A stretch of DNA of 64,000 bases from Oscheius dolichura (taxonomy: Eukaryota; Nematoda; Chromadorea; Rhabditida; Rhabditidae): NCBI GenBank assembly GCA_932521035.1, contig OW051493.1, positions 1,550,001 through 1,614,000 on the forward strand, written 5' to 3'. The notes under the pieces are model-generated. The model was not told where the DNA came from, did no database searches, and saw only the letters and a list, made by a program, of their open reading frames with translations. Shown one piece after another: positions 1 through 10,767 of the stretch; the first letter of the stretch is position 1, and each line of letters starts with the position of its first letter. A program made the position numbers and the translations under genes.

Positions 1-29
1 TAGTTGCAATCAAATATGGGCAAACGCCC

Positions 30-260
30 GGGGGCCCCGCGTTACGTAACATATCCTCTGTCAAAGTTTGGAAGGCTACAGATTGTTTTGTCAGGGCTGT
101 TGAGATGTGACTGGTTTCATTAGAATTGCCTTTTCGTGCTCTCCAACTAGGTCTTTGAATTTTGGAAATCGACCAAGAAATGGCCGAGATATGGACACAA
201 ACACTGGACACTCCCGGCTACGACTAAAAACGGGCGAGCCGAAAGGCCATGTTTACATGC
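30..260 (+). repeat. Dispersed repeat R1, copy 1
   Basis: About 200 bp shared with 9838-10012, 31636-31830, 46195-46375, 58743-58925 and, reversed, 63655-63838. All copies carry the phrases CGTGCTCTCCAACT, GAAATCGACCAAGAAATG and GGACACAAACAC. No coding frame is conserved between copies. In the G-family genes the repeat lies inside an intron, which fits a non-autonomous mobile element. Confidence 0.75.
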
Positions 261-344
261 GATTCAAAGGTTCTAATATTGAGTTCCAGCCGAAAACATC
301 CTATAGCACTTATCGGAATAGACTCTAGTGTTAACGTTTAGTGG

Positions 345-500
345 CCAATTCGTAAAGCCTTCCGGTGAAGATTAGCTGACCACGGTCTGCACTTTTATTA
401 TCGGGAGAGCTTAATCACAATGGAGCGAATTCTTCCGGGGGCCTTTATCGGTGGACTAGGAGATGTACCGCCTTGCGCTGGTCAACCTGTGGTCACCAGA
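345..500 (+). repeat. Fragment of the gene-A upstream region
   Basis: Diverged copy of sequence found in the inverted-repeat arms (around 12781-12870 and the stretch with GTACCGCC near 5905). It shares GACCACGGTCTGCACTTTT and a GCGAATTCTTC motif. It is not obviously coding. Confidence 0.5.
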
Positions 501-529
501 ATGCCCTTTACGAGATGTAGAAGTTGGTC

Positions 530-1190
530 ATTCTTCAGCAATTTCAGTTGCAATGATGAAACACTATACCCTGTTCTCTTTTCTCGCTTTGTTCCTCCTC
601 ACCTTCTACTCCTTCTTACGGACAATAATAATCGAAGAAATGATGAAACACTATGATAAAACATAAATAAGTTAAGGAATAGATTAGGAATCGCGTGGAG
701 AGGAGAATCGTATGGAGGGGAGAAGAAGAACTGAGGAAAACATAAGTATGAAGAAGGGCATGGTCAAGGACTAACAGACGGCTACAGTACTCTTTCTCTT
801 CTTCATTTCTCCTTGTTTGAACCAAACAGGAGACTTGCTACTGGCTTTTCGTATCTTTTCGGCTCTGTGTTCCCTAGTTTTTCATAGTTGTTCCAATAAA
901 TTTTAACTAGCCGCATCTACCCTCTCCAGTGTCCAAATTAGCGTCTCTTTAACAAAAATTTCTAATTTTATAGAGTTTTAACCACCTTATAATGGTTTAT
1001 TGACGTTCTTCTCGACAATAAACCCGCTTTCCTTTCCAAAAAATCCAATTTGTAAGAAATATTCAATTTTATGAAGTTCCAATAATTTCAGTTGCAATGA
1101 TGAAACACTATACCCTGTCCTCTTTACTCGCTTTGTTCCTCCTCACCTTCTACTCTTTCTCACGGACAATAATAATCAAAGAAATTCCAA
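530..1190 (+). repeat. Two tandem copies of a ~110 bp unit with short hydrophobic ORFs
   Basis: The units at about 530-640 and 1080-1190 are near-identical. Each contains ATGATGAAACACTATACCCTG followed by an open frame for a short hydrophobic peptide (starts MMKHYTL, then Leu/Phe-rich). A third copy lies reversed at about 32570-32645. The hydrophobic stretch resembles a signal peptide, but no continuing exon is visible. The sequence between the units (640-1080) shows nothing I can assign beyond homology, reversed, to 32650-33060. Confidence 0.55.
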
Positions 1191-1227
1191 TTTTATTGAG
1201 TGTTATCTCTTTGACAATTCGTAGCCT

Positions 1228-3111
1228 TTATGGACAGTAATAGTCACAACTACAGACGGGATTCTGACAGGTGTAGTAGTACCCGTTCCGGCAGTCGGTG
1301 GCCATCCATTTCTCTGTCGTGGTCAGTGTAACACAGGTGGTATTCGTCCCCTGGGGTGGCTGCCCATCTTCCCATGGCTGGTATTCCCCCAGCGGGGTCT
1401 CGTCCAGCCACTGCCACTTCTGACTCTCCTCGTTCCATTCCAGTCCAATATAAAAACTCGTATTTTGTATCAAACCCGTCAAAAATGTCGTTTTATTTGC
1501 CGTTTCATCGGACGCGACGATTCCTGAATAAAACTGAGAACAGTATCGGACAGCGCGGGAGAAACCCGACGGAGAACGGATTACCGTATAACAACCTGAA
1601 TTTCTAGGAAGAATAAAGAGAATACGAGCACCTGAGATCGGGGAACCTCGGGCATTGGCCAGGAAGGAGTCGGAATTGTGGGGACAGAAGCGGTTTCCTG
1701 AGAACAGAGCTGTCAATTACCGTATTTTAATGATTTTCTCGTGTTCTCCGTGTTCTTTACAGTAATTTTAGCATGTCGAAGAGAAAAAAAACTAGAGAAA
1801 AATCAAACAGAAACGAAGAAAATGGAGTCGAAAAGGAAACCGAATTGCCCCCGCACCCGTAAAATCTCGGCTGTAGGATCCTTTATTTCTGGGGTCGCTC
1901 CTTATGGTTCTCCCAGCTGCCGAGATCTTACGGGTGTGAAGAATTGAGCAAAAAGGGTACCATAATCTCCAAAACCTTGTCAGAGTTTAGAAAACGCCTT
2001 TTTCAGAGAAAATACAGAAAATACAGTAACCAACCGTCACAAAGAGCGTCGGCCAGCACCGTTTCCGATCCGCTGTTTAGAAAATACCCAGTCGAAGCCA
2101 TTTCCTTCAGTATTTGTGTCTGTGCTCCAAGTTTCGAAACATCTAAATATATATTTTGATTCTATTTTCGGATTCAATCTTACGGTAGACAATAATAACC
2201 CCTCCGCTTTCCTTGAATGTTTCGGCTAATTGTTCCGGGGAAGCGGAGCCCTTCTCCCGGTAAGTAGCCGCCATGATGACAATAACCCGACGGGCATTTG
2301 GTCGATGGCCGACTCCGTTGAATTCCCCGATTGCTGCTCGAATTCCCTCCTCCAAATTGGTCTTCTCATCCCCGTTATACGGTAGAGTTTTGATATTTCC
2401 GATATCTTCGTTGTCTATACTTCCTAATGGCCGGTATACTGTAGAATTGTCTCCATAAGTCACAATTCCAAGACGGCTGGTGTAATTCTAAAGTTTCGGG
2501 GGTTCTATTTGATTTTAGGAGTTCAATGGGGGTCAATCTAGTTTCATCAGCCTTTTATATATGTAAAAAATAGACAATCAAATGACTCACCGACTCTCTT
2601 TTGTTCAAAAAGTTGCCTGGTATAATCGCAACTCATGAAATCCAAAAAACCCAGTTTTCTGTTCAATTAGGTTCAAATTCGCGCAAATAATCCCCCACGA
2701 AGACTGATTGCCTCGATTTTGATAGCGAACATATAAAACTACGACGAAACATTGTCATTTGTTCGCTCATCGACTCTTGAAAAGTTATTTGGTCACCAAA
2801 ACCAAAACGAGCCTTTTATATTTCAAAAATAGACAATCAAATGACTCACCGACTCCGTAAAATTCCCGTATTCCACAGTAAAACGATCCAAGGTCTCAGT
2901 TGCAGACTTCCAAGCCGTTTCCAGGTGACTTTCCCCCATTTCAGCCGACCCGTCGATGACAAATACCATATCCAGCCAGACGGTCGAATAATTACATCTG
3001 GAAGATGGGGACCGTTCGATTTCAGGGTCTCACCCACGCTGGATTTCCCGGGGCGGCCAATATTCCAGGAAGAAGACAAAAAACGATCCATTTTGGTTTA
3101 AATAAACCCAT
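1228..3111 (-). CDS. vWA + C-type lectin secreted protein, gene B, left copy
   Basis: Predicted secreted protein of about 355 aa. The start is the ATG at 3111, which opens a signal-peptide-like stretch (MGLFKPKWIVFCLLPGILA). The next exons give a vWA fold beginning after a Cys, with VWLDMVFVIDGS and later RVIVIMAATY. The last exon gives a C-type lectin domain with FYIGLEW, a YQPW motif, a TDCRNGYYYTCQ motif and a Cys-rich tail ending CDYYCP. The MIDAS first motif reads DGSAE rather than DxSxS, so metal binding by the vWA is doubtful. No EPN/QPD or WND calcium motif is seen in the lectin. Six exons are inferred from the right copy; the intron before the lectin exons holds a MITE. Family knowledge: nematode clec genes of this type are often pathogen-responsive. 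Immune function here is inference. Confidence 0.82.
1846..1938. mobile_element. MITE with CACCCGTAAAATCTCGGC ends, in gene B intron
   Basis: Short element bounded by inverted copies of GCACCCGTAAAATCTCGG (left) and CCGAGATCTTACGGGTG (right). The same ends occur at 5212-5300, 14086-14174, 17428-17522 and 53790-54275, with single ends near 33696 and 46147. Confidence 0.7.
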
Positions 3112-3246
3112 TTCTAGGGGAGCAACCAGTGAAAAAAGAGCAAGAGAGAGGGAACTGGAGGAAAACCTCAAAGATTAATTATTGGAAGACTCGGATAAAT
3201 AATTATTAGTATAAAAAAGGGAAATTAGGAACAATAGTGGACAGAA

Positions 3247-5806
3247 TCACAGGGAATCATCTCCATAAGTCTGGCAGACGTAGTAGTAGCCGTTGCGGCA
3301 GTCGGCCGGCTGCCAGAGGCCCCCCGAGGTGACATAGACGCATTGCTGTCCGTTGGAGCCGTCGTGAGGCCCCGGGGCCCAGGGCTGGTAGGAGCCGGGT
3401 GCCGTGCCGTCGGGCCATTCCCAGGCCCGGTCGATGTTGTCGTAGGTCAGTCCGATGAAGAAGGTCGTCGTGGTCGGGGAGAACATCGACTGGAGGAAGG
3501 CCGTCTTGTCGGCTGTCTCGTCCAGGGTTACGGTAGCGTTGTTGTACTGGACTCGGCAGATGTTCTGGGCCCGGGCATAGCTCGTCTGGGTCTTCACTTC
3601 CATGTAACAGCCTGAACATTGAATTGGCTGGGTCCTGAGAGGATTCTACCGTCACTGGGAGTGTTCCTAACCGAATCCGAGGTGTAGCTTCTCTGCTGGA
3701 TGGGACAGAAACAGTTGGCTGAAATTGACAACGTATTTTTCCTACTTTTAATCACTGTAAAGGGCTACAACAAAATCTCTCCAAAATGATAAAAAAGACC
3801 AACCGTCACAGAGAGAGGTCTCCATTTCCGTCAATTGACTGTTCAACACCGAAGAGAAGTAATACCCGGGAGAGGCGATCTCCTTCAAAGTGCTCGACTC
3901 GATTCCTCCTTCCGGGAAAAAGTCTAAAGCAACTTTTTCCTTTTTCTAAATCCAACGGCTTACTGTAGACGATCATGACGCCGTCGGCCTCCTTGAAAGT
4001 GGTGGCCGCCTTCTGGGGGGCCGTGACCCCGTCCGGGTCGTAGACAGCCGCCATGACGAACATCACCCGCCGGGCATTGGGTCGGTGGTTGGGCCCGTTG
4101 AATTGCTGCATAGCCAGCTGGATGGCCGCCTCGAGATTCGTCGTCTTGTCCCCGTTGTAGGGCAGGCCGAAGATGCCGTCGATGTCGGCGTTGTTGATGC
4201 TTCCCAGGGGGTAGACCAGCTTCGCATCGTTTCCATACGTTACCACTCCAACTTTCGTGTAGTAGTTCTAAATTTCTCTTTTATTTTTAACACAATCGAG
4301 CTCACAGTTCCGGTGTAGCCGTTCTTCTGGATGTTTAGGCTGTCCATCATGGTGGCAGCCGAGTTCCACATCGCGTCGAGACCGTCCTCTCCGGTAGAAG
4401 CCGAGGCGTCGATCAGGAAGATCAGGTCCAACCAGACAGAGTGATTATTGCATCTGGAAAGGGGCGATTCTTCTATTTTGGGGGAAGAGTAACTCACTGG
4501 CACTTGATCGAAGTAGCAGCTGTTGGAACGGGTGTTCCATCTGAAGAGTAATCAGTAGATCAGTAGAAAAAAAAAGTCTTTATCAGTAGAAAAGAGACAA
4601 AACTTACTGGGATTAACAGTGGTGTAGGGAGCGAGGGTAGTGTCCGGAGGCCCGTTGATATCGCCTGTAATACTTCCTGTACTCTTTCTTATCAGACAGT
4701 CCCTCTCCCGACGGTGGCAACAAGGTACACAGAAAATTGGAGAGAGGGCGCAGCCTTATCTCTTCCCCTCTGTTATCTTACATGGGCAGAAAGCCGCAGC
4801 CTATCACTTTTTTTAATAAATGTTCCGAATGTTTCGTAATTTTCCATTTTTTTAAAGTTTTTCCGCGTGTATCTGAAAACGGTTCCGAAAAAGCTGTTTC
4901 GGGGGGAAGAAAAGGAAATACTCACATGTAGCGGCTAGGGTGAGGCTATACACTTGTTGTTCACAGGCTTTTTTGAGGATACATGGAGCCAGATTAGGTG
5001 GAGCATTTTTGATATCCGGAACGGCGTAGATGGTAGCGGGGAAATTGGCGAAGTAGCCCTCGTTTCCGTTGAGAGCAATCACGGTGAAGACTTTACCGAC
5101 CATGTTTTGGCGAACGTAGTCAGCCGCCTTGGCAATGTCTGCCGAGTCCCTGAAGTTCATTATGACCGATATTTTACGGGTAAAAGAAAAAAAATGACAG
5201 TTCTCCCGTGTGCCCGCACCCATAAAATTTCGGCAGCTGGGCACTTTGTCTACTTTCCTTGAAAGCCGCGCGCTGCCGAGATTCTACGGGTGCAGCGCCA
5301 GGATTTCTCAACTTACTTGCTGCCAGAGAAGAGGATCATATTGGTGACACTGCTCCCGTAGTAGAGTTCGACTGTTTGCAACGTGGTGAACAAGCTGGCG
5401 CCATTGGATCCGACGGCGGAGTAGCTCTCCTCGAGGGAATTCAGCTGGCCACAGGCGGATGTCAGGCTGCCGGTCGGGATGAAACTGTTCACATTTCCTG
5501 TTCCGTAGGAGATTAGGGCGATCTGAACAGATTCTAGTCAGATTCTAGTGGTTTCTCACCTTCTGATTGGTGCTCCAAGCCGTCCCGGGGAGGATATTGA
5601 ACCGGATCCAGTCGAACTCGTCGCGGATTTGGGTGTCGGTCAGGTCGGTGGAGGTGTCGATGATGTAGAGGACGGTAGTGGCACAGAGGGCGTAGGCTCC
5701 TTTTTGGGGAGGGCAGGTGTATTGGGCTGAAGGGAAGTTTGATGGAAAAGGGAAGAAACGAACCAGAGGCTAGGCCGAGAAGGCTGAAGAGAAGTAACCG
5801 ACCCAT
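3247..5806 (-). CDS. Double-vWA + C-type lectin secreted protein, gene A, left copy
   Basis: Mirror copy of the gene at 13579-16150, starting at the ATG at 5806 (MGRLLLFSLLGLASA, signal peptide). Eleven exons are inferred: a first vWA-like domain (starts YIIDTSTD), a short Pro/Thr linker, a second vWA domain (FLIDASAS, YNGDKTTNL) and a C-type lectin domain (FFIGLTYD, YQPW, DCRNGYYYVCQ). It differs from the right copy at the very end. About 10 bp inserted after the VCQ codons shifts the frame, so the protein ends TYGDDSL instead of the Cys-containing tail ending VHYCS. That removes the last two cysteines and could destabilise the lectin disulphides. Whether this copy is functional is uncertain. 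Confidence 0.8.
5212..5300. mobile_element. MITE (ACCCGTAAAATCTCGGC family) in gene A intron, left copy
   Basis: Inverted ends CGCACCCATAAAATTTCGGC and GCCGAGATTCTACGGGTGC flank about 45 bp. It is identical in position to 14086-14174 in the right arm, so it was present before the inverted duplication. Confidence 0.7.
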
Positions 5807-5894
5807 TGTGGTGGGAGATAAGGTCCTGCAGGGAACGGTCCCCTTAAATAGGAGCCCGGATAAACCCCCTTTGAAGACAATCGCCTATTCTTCT

Positions 5895-5902
5895 ACTGAT
5901 AA
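5895..5902 (-). promoter_or_regulatory. GATA-type site upstream of gene A, left copy
   Basis: ACTGATAA lies 89 bp before the start codon. This is the known preferred form of the intestinal GATA factor ELT-2 in Caenorhabditis. A TATA-like TTAAATA lies between it and the ATG. Function is inferred from the motif only. Confidence 0.5.
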
Positions 5903-7001
5903 AGGTCCTGTACCGCCCTGTGCTAAGCACAATGTGGTCACTTCCCGCGAAAAGGGCAAGGCGGGACACAGAGTTCACTCTTCCGCCGGCAGACTTCAAG
6001 GAGCGGGGCAGGTGTTCAGATATTTTAGGGAATAACCTCTCCGCTGCGAGACCAAGAAGCTTTCAAACCTGGTCCCGTAGTGGAAACAAGCCGCCAAAGT
6101 TGAATCCATGGAATATTCGCTAAAAATGGACTAAACGGGTTACTGTAGAAGGAAATGGATTTACTTAACCCGGCTTGAGTTTATGGTCCTACCGCTATAA
6201 AAGCCATGTTTTTAAAGGGTTCAGCTGTTTCGTTTAATCGAGTACGAACCAGAATTAGTTGAACATCACCCAATTATGTACGCCTGTTACTCTACAGTAA
6301 TCCTTGGTATTACCCCGTCTCCGGTCCCGTGAAGAATTCGCCCCCTTGAGGAAGGATCATAACACAGCCCAAAATCAATTCGTTTGGTTTTAGCTACTCT
6401 ATTTAGCCAATCAATGCCACTGAGAATTATTGGGGCCAGGTAGTGTCGTGCCTTTCACTTTTCTACAGTAATCCTTGACATTTCCTGCAAACTAATCCCG
6501 TTTCCGGTCTCCCGAAGAATTCGCCCCCTCCCTTGTGGTCTCCCGATAAAAAAAGTGCAGACCGTGGTCGGCTAATCTCTGCCGGAAGGGTTTACGAAAC
6601 TCCCACGAAAACAGGAAATACAGTCTCGCCTGATAAGCTTTTGATTGCTTCCGGTTGTATGTACCGTAATCTTGTCCTTTTGAGGCACGGAAGCGCAGAA
6701 AAAATGGAACATATTTTACTGGATCGTTTGTTTTCCCCGAAAAATGGTCTGGTGCAGTTTTTGGTGAAATCTAAAAGCCTAATTTTATGTTTGAAGGCCC
6801 TTCGGACTTTCCCTGTTTTTTAGACGCTGCCACTATTTTTCAACCAATCTTTGTTTTGCAACATCCAGAATTCTCTACAGATCACAGCCAGTATCTCTCG
6901 GTCTAAAATCATAAGATTTTTTGCAGAGAGAAGGTCTTAGATAAAATAATCTCTGATAAAAATGGGACGCCTCGTTCGGCCTCCTCTACTCTACCTGTGT
7001 C

Positions 7002-8503
7002 ATGCTTCTTCTGCTGGGCCTCGTCACCGCTGTTTGGTTCGCCAACCCGGTTTCTAGCGTAGATTGTTCCTCTCCTATATCTATAGGATGTAACCATAAT
7101 TTCAAAGGTATTAATATGAATTTTTTAAGCTTGTATTGATGGCTACTGCCCGGCCGGGTTCGTGTGCGCTCCTGATAATTGCTGTGACTACGCCCCGTCT
7201 ACACCCGTTCCAACAGCTGCTACTTCGATCAAGTGCCAGTGAGTTACTCTTCCCCCAAAATAGAAGAATCGCCCCTTTCCAGATGCAATAATCACTCTGT
7301 CTGGTTGGACCTGATCTTCCTGATCGACGCCTCGGCTTCTACCGGAGAGGACGGTCTCGACGCGATGTGGAACTCGGCTGCCACCATGATGGACAGCCTA
7401 AACATCCAGAAGAACGGCTACACCGGAACTGTGAGCTGGATTTTGTAAAAAATAAAAGAGAGAAATTTAGAACTACTACACGAAAGTTGGAGTGGTAACG
7501 TATGGAAACGATGCGAAGCTGGTCTACCCCCTGGGAAGCATCAACAACGCCGACATCGACGGCATCTTCGGCCTGCCCTACAACGGGGACAAGACGACGA
7601 ATCTCGAGGCGGCCATCCAGCTGGCTATGCAGCAATTCAACGGGCCCAACCACCGACCCAATGCCCGGCGGGTGATGTTCGTCATGGCGGCTGTCTACGA
7701 CCCGGACGGGGTCACGGCCCCCCAGAAGGCGGCCACCACTTTCAAGGAGGCCGACGGCGTCATGATCGTCTACAGTAAGCCGTTGGATTTAGAAAAAGGA
7801 AAAAGTTGCTTTAGACTTTTTCCCGGAAGGAGGAATCGAGTCGAGCACTTTGAAGGAGATCGCCTCTCCCGGGTATTACTTCTCTTCGGTGTTGAACAGT
7901 CAATTGACGGAAATGGAGACCTCTCTCTGTGACGGTTGGTCTTTTTTATCATTTTGGAGAGATTTTGTTGTAGCCCTTTACAGTGATTAAAAGTAGGAAA
8001 AATACGTTGTCAATTTCAGCCAACTGTTTCTGTCCCATCCAGCAGAGAAGCTACACCTCGGATTCGGTTAGGAACACTCCCAGTGACGGTAGAATCCTCT
8101 CAGGACCCAGCCAATTCAATGTTCAGGCTGTTACATGGAAGTGAAGACCCAGACGAGCTATGCCCGGGCCCAGAACATCTGCCGAGTCCAGTACAACAAC
8201 GCTACCGTAACCCTGGACGAGACAGCCGACAAGACGGCCTTCCTCCAGTCGATGTTCTCCCCGACCACGACGACCTTCTTCATCGGACTGACCTACGACA
8301 ACATCGACCGGGCCTGGGAATGGCCCGACGGCACGGCACCCGGCTCCTACCAGCCCTGGGCCCCGGGGCCTCACGACGGCTCCAACGGACAGCAATGCGT
8401 CTATGTCACCTCGGGGGGCCTCTGGCAGCCGGCCGACTGCCGCAACGGCTACTACTACGTCTGCCAGATGATTCCCTGTGATTCTGTCCACTATTGTTCC
8501 TAA
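7002..8503 (+). CDS. Chimeric Cys-rich + vWA + C-type lectin secreted protein, gene C
   Basis: Seven-exon model (7002-7089, 7130-7238, 7283-7430, 7471-7774, 7815-7934, 8020-8088, 8127-8503), about 404 aa with all phases consistent. Exon 1 encodes a signal peptide (MLLLLGLVTAVWFA) and the start of a cysteine module. Exon 2 completes the module (CIDGYCPAGFVC then DNCC), a pattern common in nematode secreted Cys-rich repeats. From 7201 onward the DNA is nearly identical, introns included, to the second vWA and the lectin of gene A (14850-16187). MIDAS reads DASAS. The first vWA domain of A is absent. The gene is therefore a 5'-exchanged derivative of A. Two TGATAA/AGATAA GATA motifs lie within 65 bp upstream of the start. 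Expression is not proven, but the open frame and conserved splice sites argue against decay. Confidence 0.78.
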
Positions 8504-8540
8504 TTTCCCTTTTTTATACTAATAATTATTTATCCGAGTC
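7200..8540 (+). repeat. Third copy of the gene A 3' half
   Basis: Direct-orientation duplicate of 14850-16187. Identity starts abruptly at ACACCCGTTCCAACAGC and stops at TTATTTATCCGAGTC, so the breakpoints are sharp. Confidence 0.88.
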
Positions 8541-8940
8541 ACTATTTATAGATATGTACTGTAATCCCATTCCAGAGTTTCTTTTTGGCCGGTCTTCTAA
8601 AAAGCGGTTATCCTGTGGAGTACTGTTTTTGATCAAATTTTGCTTTCGGAAAGCGGATGGGTTAAATTGTCCTGCAAGTTCAATTGGTCAGAGAATGGGG
8701 AAGAAGATTGCACAAAATTTCCCAACCAAATTTCCTAATAGCTCCCAAAAAGAAAACCACCAGGAAGACGCGAGGAGACTCCTCCGGCCAAAACGACGGC
8801 ACAAAATAATAACAGGATGAGGTGTTTCATAACGACTAACCTAGCCGCGCAATCCCGCTCGTATCATCTCGGGGCGGCGGATCAGCGAGGGCCGAATTGA
8901 ATAATAGAGAGATAATAAAGGGTCGAAAAATGATTTACAG
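8504..8940. other. Intergenic, no feature recognised
   Basis: AT-rich sequence between gene C and the overlapping ORF pair, with an in-frame but featureless open stretch. Nothing assignable was seen. Confidence 0.4.
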
Positions 8941-9429
8941 ATGAATCGACTCAACGAAGTACGGAAGTTACTCGCTGAGGCCAGGGACACTCTAATGAGA
9001 GTAGAAAAGGCGCTGATCCAAGAAAACCAGAGTCCGGAGAAGGAGAAGCAGGAACTGGAGAAGAGAGTGTCCACCTCTCCACCGCCGTGCTCCAAAAGTA
9101 CAAGTTCCAGTTCATTGGAGCTGATCAGTAGCGACAGTTGGTCGGAGTCAGAAGAAGAGAAGAAGAAGGCCAAGCTAACCCGGCCCAACCCCGGACCGAA
9201 AAAAGGGAAAGGGAGACGATCAAATTTCCAACACCGGAAAGGCCGATACAGGCACGGAAGTTTTTCACCCCTCCAACCACCAGAACGCCGAGCCCAGCCG
9301 AATCCGAAGCACGACAGCAACAAGAGAGACCACCAACGGATGCCGAAGGCAGAGAGGCCGAGGTTCCCCACGACGTCAATCCTTCCGGGACAAGGAAAGG
9401 AGACAGAGAACAGTTTCATTGGGAGTTGA
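8941..9429 (+). CDS. Unrecognised basic coiled-coil ORF, frame 1 of an overlapping pair
   Basis: An ATG-initiated 162-aa open frame. Residues 1-45 are heptad-like and charged (MNRLNEVRKLLAEARD, EKEKQELEKR), followed by a Ser-rich patch and a long Lys/Arg/Pro-rich tail (KKGKGRR). There are no cysteine knuckles, catalytic motifs or membrane segments. Local GC is much higher than in the surrounding intergenic DNA. From about 9131 a second frame is also open and overlaps it. The GTAGAA at 9001 is a phase-0 donor that could splice to GACAG at 9137 and switch frame. The family is not recognised; a gag-like or other RNA-binding protein is possible but unproven. Confidence 0.4.
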   Translation: MNRLNEVRKLLAEARDTLMRVEKALIQENQSPEKEKQELEKRVSTSPPPCSKSTSSSSLELISSDSWSESEEEKKKAKLTRPNPGPKKGKGRRSNFQHRKGRYRHGSFSPLQPPERRAQPNPKHDSNKRDHQRMPKAERPRFPTTSILPGQGKETENSFIGS

Positions 9430-9689
9430 TCCGAGATGGGCGCTGGATGTTCGTAGAAGCCGACCGAACCCCAAGACCCAGATTCGGCGGACAACAAGGG
9501 AACCAGGAAGAGAGACGATGGAGGAGTGACACAAAGAGAACCATGCGCCCCGAGGAGACCTGGAGGAATCGAGCCCAGCAAGCACAACCCGCAAGAGGAG
9601 GACAAGCAAACGAGGGAACATGGATCCAAGCGAGGAGAGGAGCGTTCAAACCCTTCGGAGGACGGACGGGACCGTTTATAATGTTCTGA
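9131..9689 (+). CDS. Unrecognised basic ORF, frame 2 of an overlapping pair
   Basis: Open from just after a stop at about 9128 to the stop before 9690, about 185 codons without an early ATG, so it needs a splice or frameshift from the overlapping upstream frame. Composition is Arg/Gln/Glu/Pro-rich, with a more protein-like segment near residues 95-115 (REQFHWELIRDGRWMFVEAD) and a Gly/Arg tail. An AATAAA lies about 2 bp after the end. It could be the true C-terminal half of the gene that starts at 8941, or a chance open frame over low-complexity DNA. Confidence 0.35.
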
Positions 9690-9837
9690 ACAATAAATAT
9701 TCAGATTAGACCGTTTCATTCTTCCTCTCGGTTGCGCGAAGAAATGTCCGGCTGGGAGTTGTTGTAAAGAGAGATTAAAGAGAGAGGGGTTCACTCAGAG
9801 AACGCCTACCTTTCCGACGGGTTCGCCCCGAGGATTG

Positions 9838-10012
9838 TTACGAGTCAAAGTTCGCGGGACTACAGATTGTATTGTCGGAGCGGTTGAGATGTGACCGGGT
9901 TCGTGCTCTCCAACTAGGTCTTTGAATTTTTGAAATCGACCAAGAAATGACCGAGATACGGGCACAAACACCCGACACTCCCGTCTACGCCCCGAAAACG
10001 GGCCCGCCCTAA
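9838..10012 (+). repeat. Dispersed repeat R1, copy 2
   Basis: Shares GCTCTCCAACTAGGTCTTTG and GAAATCGACCAAGAAATGAC with the other R1 copies. Confidence 0.75.
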
Positions 10013-10767
10013 ATTATGCGTATTGCCCCATCGAATTCGCCAGTTCAAAAACTTTCAAATTATGTGTAACCTGGGAATATCCATTTTGGGAGGAGAAATT
10101 TTGGATAGACCGCGCCGACCAAGTGTTTGGATCCTTGTTTTTCCATCGGACCTTATTCTGCAATTTTCTTCCTCTGGGTGGAAAAATCACCCTCTACTGC
10201 TCAACCTTTGATTCGTTTGGAAAAGTTTTAAAGAATGTCTCTCGTGGTATGCCCCACACGAATCTGCACTCAATTTGCTTCCCTTCGCAACGAATTTTAC
10301 TTCGATCCCTCGAAATATGTCTTTTGGTCCAACAGGAGGTCCGATAGCGCAGTTTCTGATGTACTTTTGTAGAGAGACGGCATACGAAAGCAAGACAGAA
10401 GACGAGTAGAACAAGAGAGGTTCGAATTTCTATTTAGCAATCTCCAGCGACGCAGGAAAGGAATGACCATATTTTTCAGGAGCGACCTTTTGGGAGAAAA
10501 GGGGGATTACCGGATTAGACCAGAAAAGTTGTCAAAGCGAAAAAAACGGGAAATTGAAAAAAAAAACAAAAAACGGTCGAGTTGACAAGTTTTTGTCGGG
10601 TCTTTTGCGTGTCCCCTCGTTTAATCCAGTAGCCGGCCGCTGGCCATCCATTCTCTCTCCAGCAGTCTCCCTGTGCTCTCCTCTTTTTTCTGGCGGTCTA
10701 CTATACAACTTTGCTGCTCCTTCTGCTGGCGTCTACAGTAATACGCGTACGCGCACCCGCACCAACA
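10013..10767. other. Intergenic, no gene recognised
   Basis: Contains only short open frames without splice context. The last ~150 bp precede gene D and may hold its promoter; no clear TATA box is seen. Confidence 0.4.

Larger units (their letters stand above)
1191..6803 (-). repeat. Left arm of the 5.6-kb inverted duplication
   Basis: Matches 12570-18178 in reverse complement almost base for base, including introns and the upstream region of gene A. The outer end is near AATTTTATTGA and the inner end near GTTTGAAGGCCC. Differences seen include a ~10-bp insertion near the end of gene A and scattered substitutions. The upstream part (about 6286-6540) contains an internal ~180-bp tandem duplication marked by CTACAGTAATCCTTG and GAAGAATTCGCCCC. 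Confidence 0.93.

Noticed and set aside
7101..7129. 22-nt intron in gene C between the AAAG at 7107 and AAG at 7129
   Set aside because: Shorter than credible nematode introns; the GTAACC donor at 7090 gives a 40-nt intron in the same phase and a better Cys-module spacing.
8083..8481. Alternative-frame ORFs over the lectin exons (also at 3257 and 15730)
   Set aside because: They repeat in every copy only because the lectin exon itself is duplicated; Arg/Pro/Leu-rich shadow frames.
8841..9794. 317-codon minus-strand open frame
   Set aside because: It is the exact antisense of the two basic plus-strand frames; Ser/Leu/Phe-rich translation is what antisense of Lys/Arg/Glu codons gives. No splice context or domain.
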